Positions 1 through 8,376 are shown, numbered from the stretch's first letter. The stretch: 64,000 nt of DNA from Microlunatus parietis (GCF_013407955.1 NZ_JACCBU010000001.1:2976001-3040000), one strand, 5' to 3'. The notes: generated by a model from the letters alone, not told the origin. Numbers and translations are program-made.

Positions 1-515
1 CGCGGACGCTCGGGATCGACTACCGGGAAGGGTTCTACAAGAACGTCTACATCGGCCGGACCTTCATCATGCCCGGCCAGGCGCAGCGCAAGCAGAGCGT
101 CCGGCAGAAGCTCAACGCGATGAGCTCGGAGTTCGCCGGGAAGAACGTGTTGATCATCGAGGACTCGGTGATCCGCGGTACGACCTCGCGGGAGATCATC
201 GACATGGCCCGCCGGTGCGGCGCCAACAAGGTGTCCTTCGCCTCCGCCGCACCGCCGGTCCGCTTCCCGCACGTGTACGGGATCAACATGCCGACCCACG
301 GCGAACTGATCGCGCACGGCCGCGAGCCGGCCGAGATCGCCAAGCACCTCGGCGCCGATCACCTGGTCTACCAGGACCTGGCCGGGCTCGAGTCGGCCAT
401 CCTCGAAGACTCCGCGGTGACCGAGCTCGAACTGTGCTGTTTCACCGGCGACTACGTGACCGGCACCGTGACCCCCGACTATCTGGACTGGGTCGGCCAG
501 AACCAGCGCTCCTGA
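1..515 (+). CDS. purF: Amidophosphoribosyltransferase, C-terminal part (partial)
   Basis: This is the 3' end of purF; the N-terminal glutaminase domain and the start lie before the window. PurF makes 5-phosphoribosylamine from PRPP and glutamine, the first committed step of purine synthesis, in the cytosol. The reading frame is open from base 3. It shows the phosphoribosyltransferase-domain signature FIMPGQAQRKQSVRQKLN and the PRPP-binding loop VLIIEDSVIRGTTSREII, followed by the family-typical RFPHVYGINMPT. The final residues after this are less conserved. The usual neighbour purM is not seen downstream; a convergent unrelated gene ends 3 bases after the stop. Confidence 0.97.
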   Translation, partial: RTLGIDYREGFYKNVYIGRTFIMPGQAQRKQSVRQKLNAMSSEFAGKNVLIIEDSVIRGTTSREIIDMARRCGANKVSFASAAPPVRFPHVYGINMPTHGELIAHGREPAEIAKHLGADHLVYQDLAGLESAILEDSAVTELELCCFTGDYVTGTVTPDYLDWVGQNQRS

Positions 516-518
516 CGG

Positions 519-983
519 TCAGTCGGCCGACCCGGCACACAGGTCGAGGATCTGTTGAGCGCGCAGGTGGTTTCCCCGTTCGGCAGCGAGGCTCATCGCG
601 GCGTCGGCGCGATCGAACATGATCTCGGCGGGAACGACCAGGAGGTCGATGCGGTGAACGTCGGCGGCGCCGGTGAAGGCGGCCAGCGACCCGGAGGGGT
701 GGCTGGTGAAGTAGGTCACCGGAACGACCCGGCCCTCGACGCCGAGCCGGCGAGGTTCGGGAGCCCAGTCCCCGCGGTGCAGCACGATCCGAATCACCGG
801 ACCATGCAGATGATCAAGAGCGAGGATCAGGCCGGGCAGTTCGGCCACCGGATTCGCCGAGCGCGGCCACCAGCCGCCGTCCAGCAGACCTGTCGCATTT
901 CCGCTGCGCCGCAACCGCAGCCGCGGCGTCGACGGTGCCGAGAGCGAGGTCGTGATGGCATTGCGGTCGCTGTCGTCAATCAT
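519..983 (-). CDS. DUF5994-like protein
   Basis: A 154-residue cytosolic protein with no signal peptide or membrane segment. The pattern RLRLRRSGNATGLLDGGWWP, then SANPVAELPGLILAL, then RRLGVEG and LLVVPAEI matches my memory of the actinobacterial DUF5994 family, whose function is unknown. The start chosen is the first ATG (MIDDSDRN), which has a purine-rich GAACTTCC stretch but no strong Shine-Dalgarno sequence. It converges with purF, with 3 bases between the two stops, so it is not part of the purine operon. No regulation can be inferred. Confidence 0.72.
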   Translation of the reverse strand: MIDDSDRNAITTSLSAPSTPRLRLRRSGNATGLLDGGWWPRSANPVAELPGLILALDHLHGPVIRIVLHRGDWAPEPRRLGVEGRVVPVTYFTSHPSGSLAAFTGAADVHRIDLLVVPAEIMFDRADAAMSLAAERGNHLRAQQILDLCAGSAD

Positions 984-1176
984 GGAAGTTCCTCACCGCC
1001 CTGACTGCTGGGCCGGCCTGGCTGGCGCCCCAAACCGAGGCGCCGTCGATTCCCGGAACTGCTGTCAGCCTACCCCCGCGGCCGACCGCCGGAGCTGGGG
1101 GCAGCGGCGAGACTCCGGTCTCTCAGGTGCAGGGAGTACGTTCGAGGAGACCGTGGATTCAGCAGAAAGGTCCGCC

Positions 1177-1350
1177 ATGACCGTAGGCCAGAGCGCTCGG
1201 CACCTCACCCACGCCGCAAGAGGACTCGCCCGCCGCGCTGCCGCCGCCGTCGCGGATGCGATCAACAACGCCGTCGAGATCCTGCGCGAGTTCGCCCGCC
1301 TCGCCGGCGGAACAACTCCTCGACCGGTCAGGGTACGGGTCCGGAAGTAG
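1177..1350 (+). CDS. Small basic hypothetical protein (57 aa)
   Basis: A short gene supported by a good ribosome-binding sequence (AGAAAGG, 7 bases before the ATG) and by a protein that looks designed: an Ala/Arg-rich amphipathic helix (residues 5-45) followed by a basic tail PRPVRVRVRK. There is no membrane segment. I do not recognise a family. The strong positive charge could suit nucleic-acid or membrane-surface binding, but that is only inference. It lies alone between a minus-strand DUF5994 gene and a minus-strand DUF2188-like gene. It could be spurious; conservation in relatives would decide. Confidence 0.5.
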   Translation: MTVGQSARHLTHAARGLARRAAAAVADAINNAVEILREFARLAGGTTPRPVRVRVRK

Positions 1351-1368
1351 CACGGCCCGGTCGGACGA

Positions 1369-1629
1369 TCAGGGCTGCTCCCGTTCCGCTCGTGCCGCGG
1401 TCGCCCCGCCCGCCGGGGCCTCCGCGGCGGACGACCGATCCCCGTCCTCGATCACCTGGGCATCCGCGCCGTGAACGACCACCCGGGCCGACGATTCCTC
1501 GCCGGCCAGGTCCCGCGCCGCCGCGATCGCCAGTTCCTTGGAATTGAAGACCTCCCGGACCTGACCCTCCTGGACGACCTCCCAGTGCGCTGCCCTCGGC
1601 ACCACATGGAATTCGGTCTCCGCCACCAC
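1369..1629 (-). CDS. DUF2188-like small protein
   Basis: About 86 residues. The core TEFHVVPRAAHWEVVQEG followed by SKELAIAAARDLA has the layout of DUF2188: a short beta-hairpin with a conserved W, then a helix carrying A-x-x-x-A-R. The function of DUF2188 is unknown. The start is one of two adjacent GTG codons (1629 or 1626) preceded by GCGAGGTG. The C-terminal 25 residues are Ala/Glu-rich and probably disordered. It lies downstream of the cyclase-like gene on the same strand with a gap of about 157 bases, so co-transcription is possible but not shown. Confidence 0.68.
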   Translation of the reverse strand: MVAETEFHVVPRAAHWEVVQEGQVREVFNSKELAIAAARDLAGEESSARVVVHGADAQVIEDGDRSSAAEAPAGGATAARAEREQP

Positions 1630-1786
1630 CCGACACCTCGCTTTCACGGACCGGGCAGCTCCGACGCGCTCGGACGGCCGAGGACGGGGAAACCCGGCCG
1701 GAACGCGTCGAAGCCCCGATCGAGGAACGCCGGGGAACATTCCTCTGCTGCGCTGGTACCCAACCGCGGGCCGGCGGAAACGCCGA

Positions 1787-2506
1787 TCAGCCGGCCCGTC
1801 GGATCGACCGGGTCTCGGCCCAGGACCACAACTCGTCGTCGACCGGATGACCCGAGTAGGCGTCGGCCTCCTGGCCGAGGTCGACCGCCTCGGCGAGCAG
1901 CCGCCGACGTCCCCGGTCGAGCTGGTCGACGAAGTCGGCACCGCACCAGACCGGCTCGGGATTGCCCTGGCCCGCGATCCGAGCCAGGTCCTCGGCCCGG
2001 GTGATGGGCTCGCCGAAGTGGACCGTGGTCTCGACGGCCGGATTCTGATCTTGGTACGTACTGATCGTGAGCACCGGGCCGGCGTCGACTCCGATGCCGG
2101 CGTCGATCGGTTCCCGGGTCTGCCGGCGCAACGCCCGGTTGACCACCCAGCGCAGCGTGTTCGCCCGGGCAGCCAGATCGAACACCGCGGCAACATCGGA
2201 CTGTGCCGGCGTCGCGTAGACCGCGGTGACCCGATCACCGCTCGCGCCGAGGTGCCGGGCTCGCCGGTCGTGCAGCGCCTCCAGCACCTCTGCCGTCCAG
2301 ACCTGGTAGAGGCTGACGAGTTCGGCGGGCCGATGCCGCGCGGTCACGGCACCGGGGATCCTCAACTCCGTCACGATCACCGCGCCCGGCCAGGCCAGCA
2401 CCTCGCTGTCCGTACCCGCGCGCAGTTGGCGGGACGCGATCCCGGTCAAGGCGCCGTCGATGCGGGCGACCGCGGCGTCGGGGCTGAAGGGTTCGATCAG
2501 GTCCAC
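1787..2506 (-). CDS. Class III nucleotide cyclase-like protein, Pycsar-cyclase-like layout
   Basis: 239 residues, no signal or membrane segment. The middle and C-terminal parts read as a class III nucleotidyl cyclase domain: SGDRVTAVYATP (second metal-binding Asp region), DVAAVFDLAARANTLRWVVN (helix), PIDAGIGVDAGPVLT (conserved G-I-G-x-D-x-G), then VHFGEPITRAEDLARIA. This order matches the stand-alone cyclases of the Pycsar antiphage group as I remember them. The first metal-ligand segment reads VIVTELRIPG, with Glu where cyclases have Asp, so activity is doubtful. No transmembrane or TIR effector is next to it. The start is GTG with a weak ribosome-binding site. It could be a degenerate cyclase acting as a sensor or regulator. 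Confidence 0.6.
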   Translation of the reverse strand: MDLIEPFSPDAAVARIDGALTGIASRQLRAGTDSEVLAWPGAVIVTELRIPGAVTARHRPAELVSLYQVWTAEVLEALHDRRARHLGASGDRVTAVYATPAQSDVAAVFDLAARANTLRWVVNRALRRQTREPIDAGIGVDAGPVLTISTYQDQNPAVETTVHFGEPITRAEDLARIAGQGNPEPVWCGADFVDQLDRGRRRLLAEAVDLGQEADAYSGHPVDDELWSWAETRSIRRAG

Positions 2507-2605
2507 CGCTTGCCCGTACCCAGTCAGCCGGCCGCCACCCCGGATTTCGCCGGCCTGATCCGGATCAGTCGGGCCGGCCGCCGCCCGGCGGGGCAGGCAG
2601 ACAGG

Positions 2606-3019
2606 TCAGCGCGAACGGCGGCCGCGCGGAAGTTCTTCACCGACGGCCGCTCTCCGGTAGCTGGCCGACTCCTGGTCCCCGCTGCCCGAGCCGGACCTCG
2701 GCCTGCCGTCACCAGCATGCGTCGGGTACCGGATCTGGGTGTGATCGGCCCGCTCCCGGCCCAGCGCGGTGTCGTGGAAGTCGATCTGCCACTCGTTCGG
2801 CCAGGCTCGGTCGATGATGACCGCGGGCTCCCACCGTCCGGTCAACCGGTCCAGGACCTCCACCACGGTCCCGTCGGGGTACGGGTTGGCGTCGGCCAGG
2901 AAGTCGGCAATCAGTTCGGTCTCGGCGCGCGGCCCGTGCGCGGTCGCGTCGATGCTGCACTGCAACGAGTCGGCAGTCGCGTAGCGCCGGGCCTGGTCCA
3001 GGACCTCGGCCCGGGTCAC
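2606..3019 (-). CDS. Hypothetical protein coupled to a leader peptide
   Basis: 137 residues, soluble. The first 100 residues look folded (LDQARRYATADSLQCSID; DGTVVEVLDRLTGRWEPAVI; DRAWPNEWQIDFHDTALG), while the last 35 are low-complexity Arg/Ser/Gly. The segment around RWEPAVIIDRAW followed by WQIDFHD suggests a small SH3/Tudor-like barrel, but I do not recognise the family. The GTG start overlaps the stop of a 23-residue upstream reading frame (GTGA), so translation is probably coupled. It is followed 99 bases later by the cyclase-like gene on the same strand. Confidence 0.6.
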   Translation of the reverse strand: MTRAEVLDQARRYATADSLQCSIDATAHGPRAETELIADFLADANPYPDGTVVEVLDRLTGRWEPAVIIDRAWPNEWQIDFHDTALGRERADHTQIRYPTHAGDGRPRSGSGSGDQESASYRRAAVGEELPRGRRSR

Positions 3020-3087
3020 CGAACGACCCCCGATCCGGTCGCGGGCGCCGCACTCGGCGAACCCTCGGTCACAACCCAGGTCCTCAT
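3016..3087 (-). CDS. Short leader reading frame (23 aa)
   Basis: A very short frame with an unusually strong ribosome-binding sequence (GGAGGAGGAAG just before ATG). It encodes MRTWVVTEG... and ends in a TGA that overlaps the GTG of the next gene (GTGA, 3016-3019). Such an arrangement is typical of a leader peptide or a translational-coupling cistron. The peptide has no run of a single amino acid that would suggest attenuation. It may simply raise translation of the downstream gene. Confidence 0.45.
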   Translation of the reverse strand: MRTWVVTEGSPSAAPATGSGVVR

Positions 3088-3292
3088 CGCTTCCTCCTCC
3101 GGTGGGCCTCGCGGCGGTGTGCCACGTGGTGTCACACGCTCAGCCGGCGAACCTCCGTACGAAATTGATCTTGAACCCCGCACGACGTGCCTGGGGCGAA
3201 CGCTACCCTCTCGTCCTGAACGGCCTTCTGGTGGGAGGCTGGAGACGAACGCCAACCCCGGTGAAACCGTAGCCAGCCATGAAGGAGTCGCC

Positions 3293-3715
3293 ATGGGCGA
3301 GGTGCGGACGTTGCGGAGCCTGATCGAGATCGTCCAGGTGGTCGAGGACTGTGACGACGTGGTCTACGTGCGTTACTCGCGCGGACCGGAGGCCGACGCC
3401 CATCGGGTGAGCCGCGACTTCGAGGCCGAGGTCGACCTGCCCGGCCTGTCGGTGAGCACCTTGACGCCGCCGTCGTGGTGGACCCGATCGACGGTGGACT
3501 GGGTCGCCCGTCGCCTGTGCAAGTACCTCGATCTCGGAAAGGAACGCGGAAATCGGCCCTGGCTGCTGGTCGGTCGCGAGGTGGGAACGGGACCCGACCA
3601 CGAGCCGCTGGTGGTCGACCCGACGCCCCTCGGCCGGGTCAGCGATGCCGCGGTGGACGAGGCGCGCCGGCACTACGCGGTCGCCTTCCGCGGCGACGGC
3701 CTAAAGGACAAGTGA
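3293..3715 (+). CDS. DUF6098-like protein
   Basis: 140 residues, soluble, acidic. The start is an ATG with a clear GAAGGAG 6 bases upstream, although the frame stays open much further 5'. The sequence VVYVRYSRGP, then DFEAEVDLPGLSVSTL, PPSWWTR and WLLVGREVGTGPDHEPLV matches my memory of DUF6098, an actinobacterial family of unknown function. The Trp-rich PPSWW motif and the GRE-G-GPD motif are the most conserved-looking parts. It is a single gene; the next gene begins 130 bases downstream. Confidence 0.72.
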   Translation: MGEVRTLRSLIEIVQVVEDCDDVVYVRYSRGPEADAHRVSRDFEAEVDLPGLSVSTLTPPSWWTRSTVDWVARRLCKYLDLGKERGNRPWLLVGREVGTGPDHEPLVVDPTPLGRVSDAAVDEARRHYAVAFRGDGLKDK

Positions 3716-3844
3716 TCGCGTTCTCGGCACCGACGATTCGGGCCAGCTGCGCGTGGGTACAGACCTGATCTCGGACGCAGACGATGGGAGCAGGCGGGTG
3801 GCCACGGGACGAGTGCGGACGACGCGGAGCGCCGCAGAACGGTG

Positions 3845-5491
3845 ATGCAGGAGCCAGGCTTCGAGGACGCGATCATCTATCAGATCGATCCGGCCCTCTT
3901 CTACGACAGCGACGGCGACGGTTGCGGTGACCTGGCCGGTATCACCGAACGACTCGAGTACGTTCGTGATCTCGGTGCCGACTGGATCTGGCTGCTGCCC
4001 TTCTATCCCACGCCGTACCGCGACGGCGGCTACGACGTCGTCGATCATCTGGGGGTTGATCCGCGGTTCGGCAGGCCGGAAGACTTCGATCGGCTGCTGG
4101 AGCGGGCCGACGAACTCGGCCTGCGGGTGATCATCGACCTGGTGGCCCAGCACACCTCGATCGATCATCGGTGGTTCCAGCAGGCTCGGAGCGACCGCGA
4201 CTCGCCGTACCGTTCGTACTATCTCTGGTCCGACGACGAGCCTCAAGATCAACTGGAGCCGGTGTTCCCGGGTGTCGAGGACTCGGTCTGGTCCTGGGAC
4301 GAGCAGGCCGGTCAGTACTACCGGCACATGTTCTACCGGCACGAACCGGATCTTGATCTTGCTCAGCCGGCCGTCCGGGATGCCTTGTATCGGGTGATCG
4401 ACCACTGGCTGTCTCGGGGCGTGGCCGGTTTCCGGATCGACGCCGTGCCGTACATGGTGGAACGGGCCCGGGCCGCGGACCCGCGCGACGACGGCCTGTG
4501 GCTCCTCGATGATCTGCGCCGCTACGTGACCGATCGGCGGCCCGGCGCGTTGCTGCTCGGCGAGGTGGATGTGCCGGTCGACGAGTACGCGGGCTATTAC
4601 GGAGCCGGCGACCGGCTCTCCATGCTGCTCAACTTCTGGATGAACAATCACCTCTTCCTGGCCCTGACCCGTGAGTCCGGGCAGCCGATCCGCGAGTCCT
4701 TGATCGAGATCCCGGTGCCGCCGGCGCCGGCCCGCTTCGCCAACTTCCTGCGCAACCACGACGAACTCGATCTCGAACAGCTGACCGAGACCGAGCGCAA
4801 GGAGGTCCTGGAAGCGTTCGCTCCCGAGGAAAGGATGCGGTCGTACGGGCGCGGGATCCGCAGGCGACTCGCGCCGATGCTCGACGGTGATCACCGCCGG
4901 ATCGCGATGGCCCACGCCCTGCTGCTCAGCCTGCCGGGCACTCCGGTCCTGCTGTACGGGGACGAGATCGGCATGGGTGATGATCTTGCTCGCTCCGAAA
5001 GGCGGGCGGTACGGATCCCGATGCAGTGGTCGGGCAAGCCCAACGCCGGGTTCTCGACGGCGCCGCCGGACCGCACCATTGCCCGGGCGGTGCCCGACGG
5101 GCCGCTCGGGTACCGGCGAACGAACGTCGCTGATCAACGCGACACCGACGACAGTCTGCTGGCGCGGGTACGCCGGCTGGTGCACGCCCGCGCGGCCCAT
5201 CCCGATCTTGCGGTCAGCACCTGCGAGGTGCTGGAGGCGGGCCCGGATTCCGTTCTGGCGCTCCGCTTCCCCGAGTCGTCGGCCGACCTGATCACGATGA
5301 TCAACCTCTCCCCCGGCGAGGTGGACGTCACCCTTCGGATCCCGGGACTTGAGCACTACGCGGAGATCGTCGCTGACCGGCCCTACCCGCCGCCCGCGGC
5401 GGGTCTGACGCTCGGTGGCTACGGGTACCGCTGGCTCGGCCGGGACCGCGGCGTTCCGTACGGTTCATCGCTGGGTACCCACCGTCCATGA
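3845..5491 (+). CDS. GH13 alpha-amylase family enzyme, trehalose synthase-like
   Basis: 548 residues, cytosolic. A complete GH13 barrel is visible: IIYQIDPALFYDSDGDGCGD at the N-terminus, WLLPFYPTPYRDGGYDV, GFRIDAV with nucleophile D199, LLGEVD with acid/base E240, NHDE with D306, and a C-terminal beta domain. The overall layout is that of trehalose synthase (maltose to trehalose isomerisation), GH13_16-like. The usual NHTS motif reads QHTS and no maltokinase domain is present, so other alpha-glucoside substrates are possible. The start is ambiguous between GTG 3842 and ATG 3845. The stop overlaps the remains of a permease gene. The substrate is inferred only from family resemblance. Confidence 0.88.
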   Translation: MQEPGFEDAIIYQIDPALFYDSDGDGCGDLAGITERLEYVRDLGADWIWLLPFYPTPYRDGGYDVVDHLGVDPRFGRPEDFDRLLERADELGLRVIIDLVAQHTSIDHRWFQQARSDRDSPYRSYYLWSDDEPQDQLEPVFPGVEDSVWSWDEQAGQYYRHMFYRHEPDLDLAQPAVRDALYRVIDHWLSRGVAGFRIDAVPYMVERARAADPRDDGLWLLDDLRRYVTDRRPGALLLGEVDVPVDEYAGYYGAGDRLSMLLNFWMNNHLFLALTRESGQPIRESLIEIPVPPAPARFANFLRNHDELDLEQLTETERKEVLEAFAPEERMRSYGRGIRRRLAPMLDGDHRRIAMAHALLLSLPGTPVLLYGDEIGMGDDLARSERRAVRIPMQWSGKPNAGFSTAPPDRTIARAVPDGPLGYRRTNVADQRDTDDSLLARVRRLVHARAAHPDLAVSTCEVLEAGPDSVLALRFPESSADLITMINLSPGEVDVTLRIPGLEHYAEIVADRPYPPPAAGLTLGGYGYRWLGRDRGVPYGSSLGTHRP

Positions 5492-5549
5492 CACCGCCGG
5501 CTCCATCCGTCGACGACGCCGTCGAGTCGGTCGGCCGAACCCGGTTGCG

Positions 5550-6480
5550 ACGGGCGGGTGGTCTCCTATCTGGTGGGGTACGCGATGGTGGCGGCGGGTG
5601 TGGTCAGCGCGGCCGGTTTCGCCTTGGCCTTCGCCGGCGACTACCTGGCCACGTTCCTCGACGTACCGAGGATTCCGGCCGCGATGATCTTCCTCGTCCT
5701 GATCGGCCTCGTGAACGCCCGCGGGATCACCGAGTCGTTGCGTTCCAATCTGATCATGACGGTGATCGAGATCAGCGGCCTGCTGGTGGTGATCATCGTC
5801 GCCGCGATCTTCGTCGACGGTGGAGACGGTGACCTCGGCCGGGTCGGCCAGCTTCCGGCCGGGGGCGACCCCGGCTTGGTCGTGCTGGGCGGTGCGATCA
5901 TCGCGTACTACTCGTTCCTCGGGTTCGAAACCTCGGCCAACATCGCGGAGGAGATCCGAGATCCGTCGCGCCGGTATCCGCGAGCGCTCTTCGGCGCGCT
6001 CGCCACGGCGGGCATCGTCTATCTCGGCGTACGGTGCGCTGCTGACGATGATCATGGCCAGCCGGATGGCGTACGGGATGGCCGAACAGCGCCTGCTCCC
6101 GGGCGTGCTCGGCCGGGTGCTACCGAACCGGAGGACGCCGTGGGTCGCGATCACGGTCACCACGCTCTTCGCGGGGGCGTTGACCTTGATCGGCAGCCTG
6201 GAGACCCTGGCCTCGGCCGTCGTGCTCTTGATCCTGTTCGTCTTCCTCAGCACGAATCTGGCAGGTGTTGATCTTGCGCCGCGATCGGGTGCCACACCGG
6301 CACTTCACGGTGTGGACTCCGGTTCCCGTGCTCGGGATCCTGTCCTGCCTCATGCTGCTCTCCCAGCAGGAGCCGGCCATCTGGTCGTTCGCAGCGTTCG
6401 TGATGGCGATCGGCGTCGCCCTGTTGTTGATCATGCGGCTCGCCAAGCCGGACCGGCCGGCGAGGCGTCCTCAGCCGTAG
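5550..6480 (+). pseudogene. Decayed APC-family amino acid permease
   Basis: Fragments of one APC-type permease are spread over three frames. Frame A (about 5558-6035) gives VSYLVGYAMVAAGVVSAAGF through YYSFLGFETSANIAEEIRDP, the family signature. Then frame B (about 6035-6270) gives LLTMIMASRMAYGMAEQR and TPWVAITVTTLFAGALTLIG. Frame C (about 6265-6480) gives two final membrane helices. The first two to three helices are missing, and a piece appears deleted at the first frame change (IVYLGV joins TMIMASRM). There is no start codon that would restore it. It follows the GH13 gene directly. A functional transporter from this locus is very unlikely. Confidence 0.85.
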
Positions 6481-6887
6481 CTGATGAATTCCAGCAGACT
6501 TCCGTCCGGATCGCGGAAGTAGATGCTGACGCCCCGGCCCCTGGCCCCGGGACGCTCGACCGGGCCGAGCTCGACGGTCACCCCGTGCCGGGCCAGGTGC
6601 CGTACGGCGTCCTCGATGGTGCCCGCCCACTGGAAACAGAGATCGCTGTTGCCCGGCCGGACCGGCAACCGGGCCACGTTGTCGGTCAGATCCGCACCGG
6701 GGCCGTGCACGTTCAGTTGCGTGGCCCCGACCCGGAACGACACCCGATCCCCCTCGAGCGGAATGACCTCCGCCCCGATCACGTCCCGGTAGAACGCGGT
6801 GGCCGCAGCCCAGTCGGAGACGCCGATCACTGCATGGTCGAGCCCAGCGACCGGCACCGGAGTCGTGGCCTCGTCCCCGTCGCCCAT
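6471..6887 (-). CDS. VOC family (glyoxalase-like) protein
   Basis: 138 residues from the ATG at 6887. One vicinal-oxygen-chelate module: LDHAVIGVSDWAAATAFYRD at the start, a central hydrophobic strand and VSIYFRDPDGSLLEFISYG at the end. H near residue 17 and the terminal E (LLEF) are the expected metal ligands. These proteins act as dioxygenases, isomerases or antibiotic-binding proteins; the substrate cannot be told. The 3' end overlaps the permease remnant by 10 bases on the opposite strand. An upstream ATG at 6941 is possible, but its extra residues overlap the next gene. Confidence 0.85.
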   Translation of the reverse strand: MGDGDEATTPVPVAGLDHAVIGVSDWAAATAFYRDVIGAEVIPLEGDRVSFRVGATQLNVHGPGADLTDNVARLPVRPGNSDLCFQWAGTIEDAVRHLARHGVTVELGPVERPGARGRGVSIYFRDPDGSLLEFISYG

Positions 6888-6897
6888 CGTCAACGCG

Positions 6898-7125
6898 TCA
6901 GCCGAGCCTCGCGGCGAGGAGCTTCTTGCCCTGCTCGGCACCCTTCCGGCTCTCGCCCTGGGCCCGACGGAAGAACTCGCTCAGTTCAGTATCACCGTCT
7001 CGTTCGGCGTCCTGGATGTAGCCCTCGAGCCGCAGCGCGTTGCTCAAGCAGGCCTCGACGAACCAGATGATGTTGTAGGTCTTGTCCTTGGTGCCGGTCA
7101 CCGTACCGGTCTCGGTCTCACTCAT
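6898..7125 (-). CDS. Small conserved actinobacterial protein (75 aa)
   Basis: A short soluble protein preceded by a strong GGAAGGA 7 bases before ATG 7125. The core KDKTYNIIWFVEACLSNALR followed by EGYIQDAERDGDTELSEFFR is a helical, charged pattern with a conserved Cys (residue 27). I remember similar stand-alone proteins from other actinobacteria, without a known function. It ends 10 bases before the VOC gene on the same strand, so the two may be co-transcribed. The frame stays open upstream, but only the chosen ATG has a ribosome-binding site. Confidence 0.75.
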   Translation of the reverse strand: MSETETGTVTGTKDKTYNIIWFVEACLSNALRLEGYIQDAERDGDTELSEFFRRAQGESRKGAEQGKKLLAARLG

Positions 7126-7342
7126 GAAGGTTCCTTCCGCTGGATTGGTCCTTGTCCTGACGCTTACCCAGAGCCGGGTGCCGCGAACCCGGCTTGGCGT
7201 ACCCAGCGGCCGCCAAGGGGCGATTCGGCTCTCCGACAGCAGGTCGGCCAAGAACCGACCACAACGATTTCGCCGAGCAGGCCAGGGCTCGATATAGTTT
7301 CCAACCGTGCACCGACCCGGACCCCCGGGCCGACCAGCACAG

Positions 7343-7418
7343 GCCGCCTTAGCTCAGTTGGCAGAGCGATTCACTCGTAATGAATAGGTCAGGAGTTCGA
7401 CTCTCCTAGGCGGCTCCA
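7343..7418 (+). tRNA. tRNA-Thr (anticodon CGT)
   Basis: A cloverleaf can be drawn. The acceptor arms GCCGCCT and AGGCGGC pair perfectly. There is a D arm (AGCTCAGTTGGCAGAGC), an anticodon stem ATTCA/TGAAT with loop CTCGTAA (anticodon CGT, reading ACG), a short variable loop and a T arm AGGAGTTCGACTCTCCT. The discriminator base is T and CCA is encoded (7416-7418). It stands alone between two minus-strand genes. Confidence 0.96.
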
Positions 7419-7469
7419 CGCTCAGGATCCCTTGTCTGAAGGGTGATCTGCACCAGACAGGTCCGCCGG

Positions 7470-8300
7470 TCAGACGGGCCCGCGGTTCCTCCAGCGCAGG
7501 TCCGCGACCACGGCGCGGTGATCAGAGGGGTGGATCCCGTCCACCGGGTCGCCGACGATCCGTACGCCCTCCACGATCACCTCCTGGTCCTCGTGGCCCG
7601 GCCGGTAGAAGATGTGATCGATCCGCTGGTCGACCAGTTGCGGGCCCGCTTCGAGCGGCGCAGACGGATGACTGGAGGGCAGGGTCGTCGCGGTCGGGTC
7701 GCCGCCTCCGGCAGCCCAGGCATCGATCAGCACGTCGCCGACGTAACGCAGGGTCGGCGAGTCGGCGGCGGCGTTGAGGTCGCCCAGCAGCAGCACCGGA
7801 CAGGGCCCGTCGCACCGCGGATCGGTGGCCAGGTCTGCGACCGCTCGGCCCTGCGCGATCCGGTCGTCGGTGTAGGCGACGCCGTAGTCCAGGCAGGTGG
7901 CGACGATCGGCAGCGGGTCGGCGGGGTGGTCCACCCGTACGGTCAGTGATACCGGGTCCCAAGCCCGGTGTCGGGCCGGCAGGACGCTGATCTGCGCGTC
8001 GAGGATCGGCCACCGACTGAGGACGGCGATGCCGAGTTCGACGCCAGCGTGGTCCGGATCCTCCGGCTGCCGCGGCGGCAGCGGGTAGGACGGCGCGGCG
8101 AAGCGGGCGTGGAAGCCGAGCGCCGCCGCGAATACCTCGGCCTGGCTCGAGTCACGGTCGGCCCACACCTCCTGCAGCGCGATGACATCCGGATCGACTC
8201 GGCGCAGCGTCTCCAGAATCCCCGGCTGACGGTCGCGCCAGTGCGGACCGAAGCGCCACCACAGGTTCCAGGTCATCGCCCGCAGTCTGCTGTCTGTCAT
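7470..8300 (-). CDS. Endonuclease/exonuclease/phosphatase family hydrolase
   Basis: 276 residues, no signal peptide, so probably cytosolic. It carries the EEP-fold catalytic set: MTWNLWW (Asn12), ALQEVW (metal-binding Glu44), LLLGDLNAAADSP (Asp/Asn pair) and HPSDHRAVVADL (Asp-His near the C-terminus). EEP members cleave phosphodiesters in DNA, RNA, lipids or inositol phosphates; the substrate here is unknown. The start ATG 8300 is preceded by GGAAGGGATC. It stands alone between the tRNA and a divergent MmcQ-type gene. Confidence 0.9.
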   Translation of the reverse strand: MTDSRLRAMTWNLWWRFGPHWRDRQPGILETLRRVDPDVIALQEVWADRDSSQAEVFAAALGFHARFAAPSYPLPPRQPEDPDHAGVELGIAVLSRWPILDAQISVLPARHRAWDPVSLTVRVDHPADPLPIVATCLDYGVAYTDDRIAQGRAVADLATDPRCDGPCPVLLLGDLNAAADSPTLRYVGDVLIDAWAAGGGDPTATTLPSSHPSAPLEAGPQLVDQRIDHIFYRPGHEDQEVIVEGVRIVGDPVDGIHPSDHRAVVADLRWRNRGPV

Positions 8301-8376
8301 GTCGCGATCCCTTCCTCGGTCGATAGATCAACCCGGCTCGGCCCTCGAGTCAAGCACGAACAGGCGCGAGTCCTAG

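Noticed and set aside
1787..2506. A complete Pycsar defence system
   Set aside because: The cyclase resembles PycC, but no TM or TIR effector gene is adjacent and a metal ligand is changed, so only an orphan cyclase-like gene is claimed.
1847..3292. Upstream extension of the DUF6098-like gene
   Set aside because: The frame is open for 1.4 kb before ATG 3293, but it is antisense to the cyclase and hypothetical genes, and only ATG 3293 has a good ribosome-binding site.
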